Shown here: positions 52,293 to 60,612 of the stretch, one piece after another
Position numbering within the stretch: the stretch's first letter is position 1
Layout of the letters: each line of letters opens with the position of its first letter
Assembly (NCBI RefSeq): GCF_000024965.1
Contig: NC_013530.1
Coordinates: 2,418,001-2,482,000, forward strand
Source of the DNA: Xylanimonas cellulosilytica DSM 15894
GTDB lineage: Bacteria; Actinomycetota; Actinomycetes; Actinomycetales; Cellulomonadaceae
Direction of reading: 5' to 3'
DNA length: 64,000 nt
Program-made: the position numbers and the translations under genes
The notes under the pieces: model-generated
Seen by the model: only the letters and a program-made list of their open reading frames with translations
Database searches by the model: none
What the model was told of the DNA's origin: nothing

Positions 52293-53444
52293 ATGCCGAC
52301 GCGCATCCTGACCGACGACCTGCTGCACACGATCCGCGGGCGTGCCGCCGCCCACGACAGGGCCAACGACTACTTCGACGACGACCTCGCCGACCTCAAG
52401 GCCGCCGGCTACCTGGCCGCCCTCGTCCCGACCGACCTCGGCGGGCCCGGCCTCGGCCTCGCCGACGTCGTGCACGAGCAGGCCCGCCTGGCCGGCGCTG
52501 CCCCCGCCACGGCGCTCGCGGTCAACATGCACCACGTGTGGACGGGCGTCGCGAGGTTCCTGCACGACCGCGGCGACACGTCGATGGACTGGCTGCTCGA
52601 GGAGGCCCGCGACGGCGAGGTGTTCGCGTTCGGGTACTCCGAGGCGGGCAACGACCTGGTGCTGCTGGGCTCGCGCACGCAGGCCAGGCCCGACGGCGCG
52701 GGCGGCTACACCTTCCACGGCCGCAAGATCTTCACCTCGAACTCCCCGGGCTGGACGCGCCTGGGCGTCATGGGCCTGGACGACACCACCGACCCGGACA
52801 ACCCGGTCATCGTGCACGCGTTCATCCCGCGCGACGGCGGCGGCTTCGAGATCCTCGACGACTGGGACACCCTCGGCATGCGAGCCTCCCAGTCACGCAC
52901 CACGGTGCTCGACGGCGCCCACGCCCCGGCCGACCGGGTGATGCGCAAGGTCGCCCCGGGACTGTCGCTGGACCCGTACGTGCTGGGCATCTTCACCAGC
53001 TTCGAGCTGCTGACCGCGAGCGTCTACGCGGGCATCGCCGACCGCGCCCTGGAGCTCGCGGTCGAGACGGTGGGCACGCGCACGTCGATGAAGACCGGCA
53101 AGCCGTACTCCCAGGACCCCGACATCCGCTGGCGGATCGCGTCCGCAGCCCTCGCCCAGGACGGCATCTGGCCGCAGTTCGACCAGGCCGCCGCCGCCAT
53201 CGACGACGGCGAGAACCTGGGCGCCGCCTGGTTCCGCCAGACCGCCGGCATCAAGGTGCGCGCCACGGAGACCGCCCGCTACGTCGTCGACGAGGCGATC
53301 CGCTGCTCGGGCGGCTCCACCTACTTCAACCGCTCCGAGCTGGGGCGCCTGTACCGCGACGTGCTCGCGGGCATCTTCCACCCGTCCGACGACGAGTCCG
53401 CGCACTCGACCGTCGCGCAGTCGCTGCTGGGGCCGCTCGAATGA
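52293..53444 (+). CDS. Acyl-CoA dehydrogenase-fold flavoprotein, possibly a monooxygenase
   Basis: The 383-residue FAD/FMN enzyme has N-terminal helical, middle beta (FAFGYSEAGNDL, KIFTSNSPGWTRLGVMGL, LGMRASQSRTTVL) and C-terminal helical domains. Its C-terminal segment reads RLYRDVLAGIFHPSDDESAH and lacks the Y-E-G catalytic Glu motif of true acyl-CoA dehydrogenases. It instead resembles the RD...H pattern of the related flavin-dependent monooxygenases (HpaB/DszC group). Its stop overlaps the Sua5-like gene start in ATGA. The substrate is unknown. Confidence 0.8.
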   Translation: MPTRILTDDLLHTIRGRAAAHDRANDYFDDDLADLKAAGYLAALVPTDLGGPGLGLADVVHEQARLAGAAPATALAVNMHHVWTGVARFLHDRGDTSMDWLLEEARDGEVFAFGYSEAGNDLVLLGSRTQARPDGAGGYTFHGRKIFTSNSPGWTRLGVMGLDDTTDPDNPVIVHAFIPRDGGGFEILDDWDTLGMRASQSRTTVLDGAHAPADRVMRKVAPGLSLDPYVLGIFTSFELLTASVYAGIADRALELAVETVGTRTSMKTGKPYSQDPDIRWRIASAALAQDGIWPQFDQAAAAIDDGENLGAAWFRQTAGIKVRATETARYVVDEAIRCSGGSTYFNRSELGRLYRDVLAGIFHPSDDESAHSTVAQSLLGPLE

Positions 53445-54481
53445 CCGTCCTGCTCCACGCCGACCAGCCCGACGACGTCGCGGCGGCGGCCGGCATCCTG
53501 CGCGCCGGCGGCATCGTCGCCCTGCCCACCGAGACCGTCTACGGGCTCGCGGGCGACGCCCTGGACCCCGCCGTCGTCGGCGCGATCTATGCGGCCAAGG
53601 GGCGCCCGTCCGACAACCCGTTGATCGTGCACGTGGCCGCGTTCGACGACCTGCCCGCCGTCGTCCGCGACGTGCCCGGCTCCGCGCGGGCGCTCGCCGA
53701 GGCGTTCTGGCCCGGACCTCTCACGATGGTGCTCCCCCGCCGCGACGTCGTGCCGGACCGGGTGACCGCGGGACTCGACACCGTGGCGGTGCGGGTGCCC
53801 GCTCACGAGGCGTTCCGCGCCGTGCTGCGGCTGGCGGGCGTGCCGCTCGCCGCGCCGTCGGCCAACCAGGCCGGCTCCCCCAGCCCGACGACGGCGGAGC
53901 ACGTGCTGCACGACCTCGACGGCCGCATCCCCGCGGTGCTCGACGGCGGCCCGTGCACGGTCGGTGTCGAGTCCACCGTCGTCGACCTCACGAGCACGCC
54001 GCCGCGCCTGCTGCGCCCCGGCGGGGTGTCGCTGGAGGAGCTGCGGGCCGTGCTCGGCGACGTCGACGTCGACCCGGCGGTGGCGGGCGAGCTCGCGCCC
54101 GACCAGGTGCCCGGGTCGCCGGGCATGAAGTACCGGCACTACGCGCCCGCCGCCCCCGTCGTCGTCGTCGATGGCCCGACGACGGAGGCCGCCGCGTGGG
54201 TGCGCGGCCAGCCCGAGCTGCACCCCGTGGTGCTGTGCTCCGAGGAGGAGGCCGCGGCGTTCGCCGGTCTGGACGTGGTGACCTACGGTTCGGCGGCCGA
54301 CCCCGCGAGCCTGGCCCGCGGGCTCTTCGGCGCCCTGCGGAGCGTGGACCGGCCCGAGATCACCCGGGTGTTCGCCCGCTGCCCCGCCGACGACGCGGGC
54401 ATCGCGCGGGCCGTGCGGAACCGGCTGCTCAAGGCCGCGGCGTTCCGGGTGGTGCGAGCCGGCGCACCAGCAGCGACATGA
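53441..54481 (+). CDS. L-threonylcarbamoyladenylate synthase, Sua5 type
   Basis: The 346-residue protein has the YrdC fold at 1-205 (GGIVALPTETVYGLAGDAL, AIYAAKGRPSDNPLIVHV with the KGRP motif, PSANQAGSPSPTTAEHV). The C-terminal Sua5 domain (about 240-340) follows SPGMKYRHYAPAAPVVVV, which identifies the long Sua5 form. It makes the intermediate for tRNA t6A37. It is unlinked to the other tsa genes here, so a second YrdC gene elsewhere is possible. Its 3' end overlaps the convergent MFS gene by 53 bp. Confidence 0.92.
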   Translation: MTVLLHADQPDDVAAAAGILRAGGIVALPTETVYGLAGDALDPAVVGAIYAAKGRPSDNPLIVHVAAFDDLPAVVRDVPGSARALAEAFWPGPLTMVLPRRDVVPDRVTAGLDTVAVRVPAHEAFRAVLRLAGVPLAAPSANQAGSPSPTTAEHVLHDLDGRIPAVLDGGPCTVGVESTVVDLTSTPPRLLRPGGVSLEELRAVLGDVDVDPAVAGELAPDQVPGSPGMKYRHYAPAAPVVVVDGPTTEAAAWVRGQPELHPVVLCSEEEAAAFAGLDVVTYGSAADPASLARGLFGALRSVDRPEITRVFARCPADDAGIARAVRNRLLKAAAFRVVRAGAPAAT

Positions 54482-55730
54482 GCGCCGCGCCCGCGCACAG
54501 CAGGCCCGCCCCGTACCAGACGCCGTCGTAGGTGCCGGTGGCGTCGCGCACGACGCCGCCCAGCCACGCCACCAGACCCGCGCCGACCTGGTGCGCGGCG
54601 AGCACCCAGCCGAACACGATCGACGCGTCCTGCCCGTAGTGCTCCCGGCACAAGGCCATGGTGGGCGGCACGGTGGCCACCCAGTCGAGCCCGTAGAACA
54701 CGATGAAGAAGACCATCGGCGGCTCGACCTGCGGCCCCAGCAGCGACGGCAGCGTCATCAGGGCGACACCGCGCAACGTGTAGTAGACGCCCAGCAGCAG
54801 CCTGGGCGAGACGCGGTCGGTGAGCCAGCCCGAGAAGATCGTGCCCGCGATGTCGAAGACGCCGACGACGGCGAGCAGGGTCGCGCCCGCCGTCATCGAC
54901 ATGCCGTGGTCGTGGGCGGCGGGCACGAAGTGCGTCTTGACCAGCCCGTTCGTGGACGCCCCGCAGATGGCGAAGGCGCCCGCGAGCAGCCAGAAGGTGC
55001 TGGTGCGCGAGGCGCCGGTCAGCGCGGCGACCGTGCGCCGTCCGGCCCCGGTCCGGGGTGCCGGCCGGGGTTCGACGACGTCGGAGCCGTAGGGCGGCAC
55101 GCCCGCGTCGGCGGGATGGTCGCGCATCGCGAGCAGCACGAGCGGCACCGCGAGCGCCGCCACGATCCCCACCGTCACGGACGCCGAGCGCCAGCCGTGC
55201 TGCCCGATCAACCAGCTCAGCAAGGGCAGGAACACGAGCTGCCCCGACGCCGACCCGGCCGTGAGCACGCCGCTGACCAGACCACGCCGCCGCACGAACC
55301 ACCGCTGCGTGATGGTCGAGGAGAACGCGAGCGCCATGCTGCCCGTGCCGAGCCCGACGAGCGCGCCCCAGCCGAGCACGAACTGCCAGGGTGCCGTCAT
55401 CCAGATCGTCGCGAGCGCCCCGCCGGTGATGAGAGCGAGCGCGACGAGCAGCACCGGCCGGATGCCGAACCGGTCCATGAGCGCGGCCGCGAACGGGGCC
55501 GTCAGGCCGTAGAGCGCGAGCTGCACGGAGACGCCGAGGCCGATGGTGCCGCGCGACCAGCCGAGCTCGTGGTGCAGCGGTTCGACGAGCAGGCCGGGCG
55601 CGGAGCCGAAGGCCGCGGCGGCGACGATCACCAGGAAGGCGACGGCGGCGACGCCCCACGCCGGGTGGATCCGGTGGGGCGGTACCCGGGTGGCCGGGGC
55701 GGTCGAGGGCGTGTCCCGTGTCTGCGTCAC
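54429..55730 (-). CDS. MFS transporter, monocarboxylate/OFA-like
   Basis: The 433-residue 12-TM carrier has HELGWSRGTIGLGVSVQLALYGLTAPFAAALMDRFG (core GWSRGTIG, the signature of the OFA/MCT group), STITQRWFVRRRGLVSGVLTAGSASGQ and GGVVRDATGTYDGVWYGAG. The group transports organic acids such as oxalate, formate or monocarboxylates; the substrate is not known. The start is GTG at 55730, 6 nt after GAGGAT. It is divergent from the GlxA-type regulator, a likely controller. Confidence 0.85.
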   Translation of the reverse strand: MTQTRDTPSTAPATRVPPHRIHPAWGVAAVAFLVIVAAAAFGSAPGLLVEPLHHELGWSRGTIGLGVSVQLALYGLTAPFAAALMDRFGIRPVLLVALALITGGALATIWMTAPWQFVLGWGALVGLGTGSMALAFSSTITQRWFVRRRGLVSGVLTAGSASGQLVFLPLLSWLIGQHGWRSASVTVGIVAALAVPLVLLAMRDHPADAGVPPYGSDVVEPRPAPRTGAGRRTVAALTGASRTSTFWLLAGAFAICGASTNGLVKTHFVPAAHDHGMSMTAGATLLAVVGVFDIAGTIFSGWLTDRVSPRLLLGVYYTLRGVALMTLPSLLGPQVEPPMVFFIVFYGLDWVATVPPTMALCREHYGQDASIVFGWVLAAHQVGAGLVAWLGGVVRDATGTYDGVWYGAGLLCAGAALMSLLVRRLAPPGTPRP

Positions 55731-55736
55731 GCCCCG

Positions 55737-55794
55737 ATCCTCGGGGGTGCTGCGTGTGACCACGAGTGGCCTGCTGGTCAGTGTTCGATAGGAT
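55737..55794. promoter_or_regulatory. Divergent leaderless promoters, MFS and glxA-type gene
   Basis: Minus-strand GAGGAT (55737-55742) precedes GTG 55730 by 6 nt. Plus-strand TAGGAT (55789-55794) precedes ATG 55801 by 6 nt. The 70-bp region would hold the regulator's binding site. Confidence 0.5.
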
Positions 55795-55800
55795 CCGGCC

Positions 55801-56799
55801 ATGACGTCTGGACCAGAAGCCGTGCTCCGCGGCCGACACCGCGTCGTCGTCCTCCTGCAGGACGGGTTCATCCCGTTCGAGCTCGGCATCCCCCATCGCA
55901 TCTTCGGCCGGGCCCGCGACGCCGGCGGCCACGACCTCTACGACGTCGTCACGGCCGCCGTGACCGGACCCGGGGCGGTGCGCTCGGACAGCGACGTCGT
56001 CGTCCTGGCCGAGCACGGGCCGCAGGCGCTCGCCGACGCGGACACCCTCGTGGTCCCCGCCTCGTCGCTGCCGGGACCGGTCCGCGAGGAGGGTCGCCTG
56101 ACTCCCGCCCTCGAGGCCGCGTTCGCGCACCTGCGGCCCGGGACCCGGCTGATGTCCATCTGCGTCGGCAGCTTCGTGCTCGCGGCCGCCGGGTTCCTCG
56201 ACGGGCGCCCGGCCACGACGCACTGGGCCGATGCAGAGCTCATGGCCCGCCTCTTCCCGCGCGTGCGGGTGCAGCCCGACGTGCTCTACGTCGACGACGG
56301 CGACGTGCTCACCTCGGCGGGGGTCGCGGCCGGCGTGGACCTGTGCCTGCACGTGGTGCGCCGGGACCACGGCGCGGCGGTCGCGGACGACGTCGCCCGC
56401 CGGACCGTCGTCCCGCCGCACCGCGACGGCGGTCAGGCGCAGTACGTCCGCCGCTCCGTGCCGGTCGCGTCGTCGTCGGGCACCGGTGCGGCGCGGGCCT
56501 GGGCGCTCGACCACCTGGCGGAGCCGCTGTCGCTGGAGGACCTCGCGGCGCGGTGCGCGATGAGCGTGCGGACGTTCACCCGCCGGTTCCGCGACGAGAC
56601 CGGGCAGAGCCCCGGGCAGTGGCTCACGGCGCAGCGCGTCGAGGCGGCACGGCACCTGCTCGAGGACTCTGGCCTCGGGCTGGAGCAGATCGCGGCCCGC
56701 TGCGGGTTCGGCACGGCTCAGTCCCTGCGCGCGCACGTGCAGGCGGCGCTCGGGGTCACGCCGACGCAGTACCGCCGGACGTTCCGCCGGGCGGCCTGA
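55801..56799 (+). CDS. GlxA-type regulator: DJ-1/PfpI domain plus AraC helix-turn-helix
   Basis: The 332-residue protein has an N-terminal DJ-1/PfpI-like domain (LLQDGFIPFELGIPHRIFG; nucleophile-elbow ICVGSFVLAAAGFLDGRPATTHW, core CVGSFVLAAAGFLDGR). The C-terminal AraC domain is at about 230-328 (LEDLAARCAMSVRTFTRRFRDETGQSPGQWL; IAARCGFGTAQSLRAHVQAALGVTPTQYRR). GlxA-type proteins respond to small metabolites. It is flanked by the divergent MFS gene and a downstream PLP enzyme, both candidate targets. Confidence 0.92.
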   Translation: MTSGPEAVLRGRHRVVVLLQDGFIPFELGIPHRIFGRARDAGGHDLYDVVTAAVTGPGAVRSDSDVVVLAEHGPQALADADTLVVPASSLPGPVREEGRLTPALEAAFAHLRPGTRLMSICVGSFVLAAAGFLDGRPATTHWADAELMARLFPRVRVQPDVLYVDDGDVLTSAGVAAGVDLCLHVVRRDHGAAVADDVARRTVVPPHRDGGQAQYVRRSVPVASSSGTGAARAWALDHLAEPLSLEDLAARCAMSVRTFTRRFRDETGQSPGQWLTAQRVEAARHLLEDSGLGLEQIAARCGFGTAQSLRAHVQAALGVTPTQYRRTFRRAA

Positions 56800-56808
56800 G
56801 ACGAGTCG

Positions 56809-56814
56809 TAGGCT
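56809..56814 (+). promoter_or_regulatory. Leaderless -10 box for the PLP enzyme gene
   Basis: TAGGCT, 6 nt before ATG 56821, at the end of the glxA-type gene. Confidence 0.5.
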
Positions 56815-56820
56815 GCGGCC

Positions 56821-57957
56821 ATGCCGTCGCACGACTCGCTCCGCCCTGCCTCCGTCGCCGTCACCGCGGGCCGCCCGCCGCGCGTCCAGGGCGGTCCGGT
56901 CAACCCGCCCGTGGTGCTGAGCAGCACGTACGTCTCCCAGGGCGACCCCGGCTCCGACCTGCTGTACGCACGCATCGGCACCGAGACGTGGCAGCCGTTC
57001 GAGGAGGCGCTGGGCCGCCTGGAGGGCGCCACCCACCCGGCCGTCGTCTTCGGCTCGGGGATGGCGGCCGTCGCCGCCGCGCTGTCTCTCGTGCCCGACG
57101 GGGGCGTGCTCGTCGTCCCGCGGCACGCCTACCAGGTGAGCCTCGGGTACGCCGACGACCTCGCGGCCCGGCACGGCGTCGAGGTGCGCCGCGTCGACAT
57201 CGCGGAGACCGACCAGGTGGTGGCGGCGCTGGACGGTGCCGACGTCGCGCTGATCGAGTCCCCCACCAACCCGATGCTCGAGGTCGCTGACCTGCCCGCG
57301 CTGCTCGACGCCGCCCGTTCGCGCGGGGTGCGCACGATCGTCGACAACACGTTCGCCACCCCGCTCGGCCAGAACCCGCTGGCCCTCGGCGCCGACGTCG
57401 TCCTGCACTCCGTGACCAAGTACCTGGCCGGGCACTCCGACGTCGTCCTCGGCGCGTGCGTGACGAACGACCCGGAGCTCGACGCGCGGCTGCGGGCCTA
57501 CCGGACGCTGCACGGGTCCATCGCCGGGCCGATGGAGGTCTGGCTCGCGCTGCGCGGTCTGCGCACCCTGGCGCTGCGCGTCGAGCGGGCGCAGGCCAAC
57601 GCCGTCGTGCTCGCCGAACGCCTCGCCGCGCACCCGGCGGTCGCCGAGGTGCGGCACCCGTCGCTGCCGAGCGACCCGGGGCACGAACGGGCCCGCACCC
57701 AGATGCGCGGCTTCGGCGCGATCATCGGCGTGCGGCCCGTGGGCGGCCCCGCGGCGGCCGACGCCGTCGTCGCCGCCCTGCGGCTGTGGGTCCCGGCGAC
57801 GTCGCTGGGCGGCGTCGAGTCCACCCTGGAGCGCCGCCGCCGCTTCGCCACCGAGTCCCTGACCGTCCCCGAGGACCTGCTGCGCATGTCGGTGGGCATC
57901 GAGGACGTCGAGGACCTGTGGGCGGACCTGGCCCAGGCCCTCGACCGCCTGCTCTGA
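56821..57957 (+). CDS. Cys/Met metabolism PLP-dependent enzyme (cystathionine gamma-synthase-like)
   Basis: The 378-residue fold-type I enzyme has PVNPPVVLSSTYV, YARIGTETWQPFEEALGRLEG (core YARIGTETWQPFE), FGSGMAAVAAALSLV, ESPTNPMLEVADL and the PLP-lysine motif HSVTKYLAGHSDVVLG. Between cystathionine gamma-synthase, gamma-lyase and related elimination enzymes the sequence alone does not decide. Location beside a GlxA regulator and an exporter suggests a catabolic or specialised role instead of core methionine synthesis. Confidence 0.88.
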   Translation: MPSHDSLRPASVAVTAGRPPRVQGGPVNPPVVLSSTYVSQGDPGSDLLYARIGTETWQPFEEALGRLEGATHPAVVFGSGMAAVAAALSLVPDGGVLVVPRHAYQVSLGYADDLAARHGVEVRRVDIAETDQVVAALDGADVALIESPTNPMLEVADLPALLDAARSRGVRTIVDNTFATPLGQNPLALGADVVLHSVTKYLAGHSDVVLGACVTNDPELDARLRAYRTLHGSIAGPMEVWLALRGLRTLALRVERAQANAVVLAERLAAHPAVAEVRHPSLPSDPGHERARTQMRGFGAIIGVRPVGGPAAADAVVAALRLWVPATSLGGVESTLERRRRFATESLTVPEDLLRMSVGIEDVEDLWADLAQALDRLL

Positions 57958-57975
57958 GCCGACCGTGTGACGCCG

Positions 57976-58004
57976 GCCAGGTCACGCACGCGTCACGACC
58001 TGGC
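57976..58004 (+). terminator. Candidate terminator dyad after the PLP enzyme gene
   Basis: 8-bp perfect arms GCCAGGTC (57976-57983) and GACCTGGC (57997-58004), 13-nt loop, starting 19 bp after the stop. No T tract. Confidence 0.4.
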
Positions 58005-58089
58005 GACGGATCCGACGTCAGGGCGACGCACACCCGGCCGGATCTCGCCGCGACGGCTACCGTCGACTCAACGACGAGCGGAGGTTCCC

Positions 58090-58776
58090 ATGTCTGCCAG
58101 GGCATTCACGGCGAGGACGTTCACCGCGGGCGCATGTGCCGCGGGGCTGCTCGCCCTCGCCCTCGCGGGGTGCGCCGGATCGGGCGAGGACCCTGGTGAC
58201 GGCACCGGCACGGACACCGCGACGGCCTCCGAGTCCCCTGCGACGGAGGAGCCGACGCCGACCGAGACCACGGACGACACGTCGCCGACCCCCATGCCGT
58301 CGCCGACGGGCCCCGAGGTCGACGAGCCCGGCACGGACCTGCCGTTCGTGGACCCAGGCACGGTCGCGGAGGCCGAGCCCGGCGACGACGCGCTGCTCTC
58401 GGTCACCGACGTGCGGGTGGCGAGCCACGACACCTTCGACCGCGTCGTCTTCGACCTCGAGGGCACCGGGACGCCCGGGTGGCGCGTCGAGTACGTCGAC
58501 GAGGCCCTCGACGACGGCTCCGGCCTGCCCGTCGAGGTCGACGGGGACGGCGTGCTCCAGGTGCGCATCTCGGGCACCGGCATGCCGATGGACACCGGCG
58601 TCGACGAGTTCTCAGGCGGCACCGTGGAGCTCGACGGCGAGTCGGTCGAGGAGGTCGTCTACCGGTTCGTGTTCGAGGGGTACTCGACGGCGTTCGTCGG
58701 CACGGACGACCGCGCGCCGTTCCGGGTGTTCACGCTGGAGAACCCGACGCGCCTGGTGGTCGACGTCCAGCACTGA
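58090..58776 (+). CDS. AMIN-like domain lipoprotein
   Basis: The 228-residue lipoprotein has a signal ending in lipobox LALAGC, Cys at 27. A Thr/Pro/Glu/Asp-rich linker spans residues 28-90. The beta-rich domain from about 105 (LLSVTDVRVASHDTFDRVVFDLEGTGTPGWRVEYV; core HDTFDRVVFDLEG) ends LVVDVQH, as in actinobacterial AMIN-like domains thought to bind cell-wall material. The start is ATG at 58090 with GGAGG about 5 nt upstream; longer in-frame sequence is rejected. It converges on gpsA, 13 bp apart. Confidence 0.85.
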   Translation: MSARAFTARTFTAGACAAGLLALALAGCAGSGEDPGDGTGTDTATASESPATEEPTPTETTDDTSPTPMPSPTGPEVDEPGTDLPFVDPGTVAEAEPGDDALLSVTDVRVASHDTFDRVVFDLEGTGTPGWRVEYVDEALDDGSGLPVEVDGDGVLQVRISGTGMPMDTGVDEFSGGTVELDGESVEEVVYRFVFEGYSTAFVGTDDRAPFRVFTLENPTRLVVDVQH

Positions 58777-58789
58777 CGCCGGCGCCGGG

Positions 58790-59797
58790 CTAGACCCCTT
58801 CGGCCTTCTGGGGTCGCGACAGCAGCATCGGCCCGAGATCCTCCACCGACATCGCCCCGGTGACGACGGCGACGACGCCCGCGGTGATCGGCATCTCGAC
58901 GCCGTGCTTCGTGGCGAGCTCCAGCACCGACTGCGAGGACTTGACGCCCTCGGCGGTACCCCCGGTCGCGGCGATCGCCTCGTCGAGGGACAGGCCCTTG
59001 CCGAGGTTGCTGCCGACGGAGTGGTTGCGGCTCAGCGGCGACGCGCAGGTCGCCACGAGGTCGCCCATGCCGGCGAGCCCCGCGAAGGTCTCGGCGCGCG
59101 CGCCGAGAGCCACGCCCAGGCGGGTCATCTCGACCAGGCCGCGGTTGATGAGCGTCGCGGCCGTGTTCCAGCCGTACCCCATGCCCTGCGCGATGCCCAC
59201 GGCCAGCGCGATGACGTTCTTGACCGCGCCGCACAGCTCGATGCCGACGACGTCGTCATTCGTGTAGGGGCGGAAGTAGGAGTTGCCGCACGCCTGCGCG
59301 ACCAGCTTCGCCGCGTCCTCGTTGGTCGAGGCGACGACGGTCGCCGTCGGCTGCCCGACCGCGATCTCCTTGGCCAGGTTCGGCCCGGAGACGACGACGA
59401 TGCGGTCGTCGGAGATGCCGAGCGCCTCGGCGACGACCTCGCTCATGAGGCGGTCCGTCGACAGCTCGACGCCCTTCATGAGGGAGACGACGACGGCGTC
59501 GGGCTCGATCAGCGAGGCGAGCGGTGCCAGCGCCCCGCGGGCGACCTGCGACGGGATGGCGACGACGACGATGCCGGCACCCGCCAGCGCCGCCGCAGGG
59601 TCGGAGGTGCCGGTGATGCCGTGGGGCAGGTCGATGCCCGGCAGGAACTGCTCGTTGCGGTGCGTCGCGTTGATCGCCGCGGCCACCGACTCCTCCCGGC
59701 TCCACAGCCGCACCTCGCGGCCGGCGTCGGCGAGGACCTTGGCGAAGGTGGTGCCCCAGGCTCCGGCTCCAAGGACTGCTACGGGGCTGAGGTTCAC
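58790..59797 (-). CDS. gpsA: NAD(P)H-dependent glycerol-3-phosphate dehydrogenase
   Basis: It makes sn-glycerol-3-phosphate for phospholipids. The 335-residue enzyme has AVLGAGAWGTTFAKVLADAG (GAGAWGTT) at the N-terminus, SGPNLAKEIAVGQPTATVV, the catalytic Lys region CGAVKNVIALAVGIAQGMGYG and GLAGMGDLVATCASPLSRNH. The GTG start overlaps the plsC stop (GTGA), coupling the two lipid genes. Confidence 0.96.
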   Translation of the reverse strand: MNLSPVAVLGAGAWGTTFAKVLADAGREVRLWSREESVAAAINATHRNEQFLPGIDLPHGITGTSDPAAALAGAGIVVVAIPSQVARGALAPLASLIEPDAVVVSLMKGVELSTDRLMSEVVAEALGISDDRIVVVSGPNLAKEIAVGQPTATVVASTNEDAAKLVAQACGNSYFRPYTNDDVVGIELCGAVKNVIALAVGIAQGMGYGWNTAATLINRGLVEMTRLGVALGARAETFAGLAGMGDLVATCASPLSRNHSVGSNLGKGLSLDEAIAATGGTAEGVKSSQSVLELATKHGVEMPITAGVVAVVTGAMSVEDLGPMLLSRPQKAEGV

Positions 59798-60549
59798 GGG
59801 CGCTCCACGGGCGGGTAGGTCGTCTGCTTCTTCTTGTGCTCGGGGTGCAGCCGCAGGTCGAAGCGGGCTGTCGGAGCCTGCTCACCACGGATCACCTCGA
59901 GCTCACGCGTGATGGCGTCCATGACCCGGCTCGTGACCTCCCGCAACGTCGCCGCGTCGGCGGGCCGGTCGTACAGGTCCGACAGGTCGACGGCGGGACC
60001 GACGCGCACCTGGATGCGCTTGCGCGGGAAGGGGCGCGGGACGCGGGCGTAGCGGGCCAGGACGTCCCCGGCACCCCACTGCGCGATCGGGACCACCGGC
60101 TGCCGGGTGGCGAGCGCGAGCCGGGCCAGGCCCGTCTTGCCCTCCATCGGCCACAGGTCGGGGTCGCGGGTGATCGTGCCCTCGGGGAAGATCGCCACGC
60201 AGGCGCCCCCCTCGAGCTCGACGCGCGCGGCCTCCAGCGAACGGCCCGCCTCGGTGGTGCCGCGGTCCACGGGGATCATGCGGGTGGCGCGCAGCAGCGA
60301 ACCGATCACCGGGGTGGTGAACAGGCCCCGCTTGGCCAGGATGCGCGGCTCGAACCCCTGGTCGTACAGGAAGTGCGCGAAGCTCAGGGCGTCCAGCTCG
60401 GTCGCGTGGTTGGCCGCGGCGATGAACCCCCCGGTGCGGGGCAGGTGCTCCGTCCCGGACCACTGCGGCTTGGACACCGCGAACATCAGGTGACGGACGA
60501 GCCAGGCGATCACGCGGTACGCGCGGGAGTCAGGACGGGCGATGGGCAC
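59794..60549 (-). CDS. plsC: 1-acyl-sn-glycerol-3-phosphate acyltransferase
   Basis: The 251-residue membrane-associated enzyme adds the second acyl chain to form phosphatidic acid. The catalytic motif is NHATELDAL (HxxxxD), block II has RMIPVDRG and block III VAIFPEGTITRDP (FPEGT). The basic C-terminus ends with HKKKQ. The start is GTG at 60549 with TAGGCT about 8 nt upstream, possibly leaderless. Coupled to gpsA. Confidence 0.94.
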   Translation of the reverse strand: MPIARPDSRAYRVIAWLVRHLMFAVSKPQWSGTEHLPRTGGFIAAANHATELDALSFAHFLYDQGFEPRILAKRGLFTTPVIGSLLRATRMIPVDRGTTEAGRSLEAARVELEGGACVAIFPEGTITRDPDLWPMEGKTGLARLALATRQPVVPIAQWGAGDVLARYARVPRPFPRKRIQVRVGPAVDLSDLYDRPADAATLREVTSRVMDAITRELEVIRGEQAPTARFDLRLHPEHKKKQTTYPPVERP

Positions 60550-60557
60550 GGACCCAG

Positions 60558-60563
60558 AGCCTA
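60558..60563 (-). promoter_or_regulatory. Candidate -10 box for plsC-gpsA
   Basis: TAGGCT on the minus strand ends 8 nt before GTG 60549. Confidence 0.35.
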
Positions 60564-60612
60564 CCCGCGCCCCCGCGCCCGACGACGACGATGGGCGCCT
60601 CCGGCCCGGCGG

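Noticed and set aside
54283-57684. A 1133-residue minus-strand open frame spanning four genes
   Set aside because: It runs antisense through the glxA-type and PLP enzyme genes and out of frame through the MFS gene. Low-complexity Arg/Ala/Gly composition marks it as a GC artefact.
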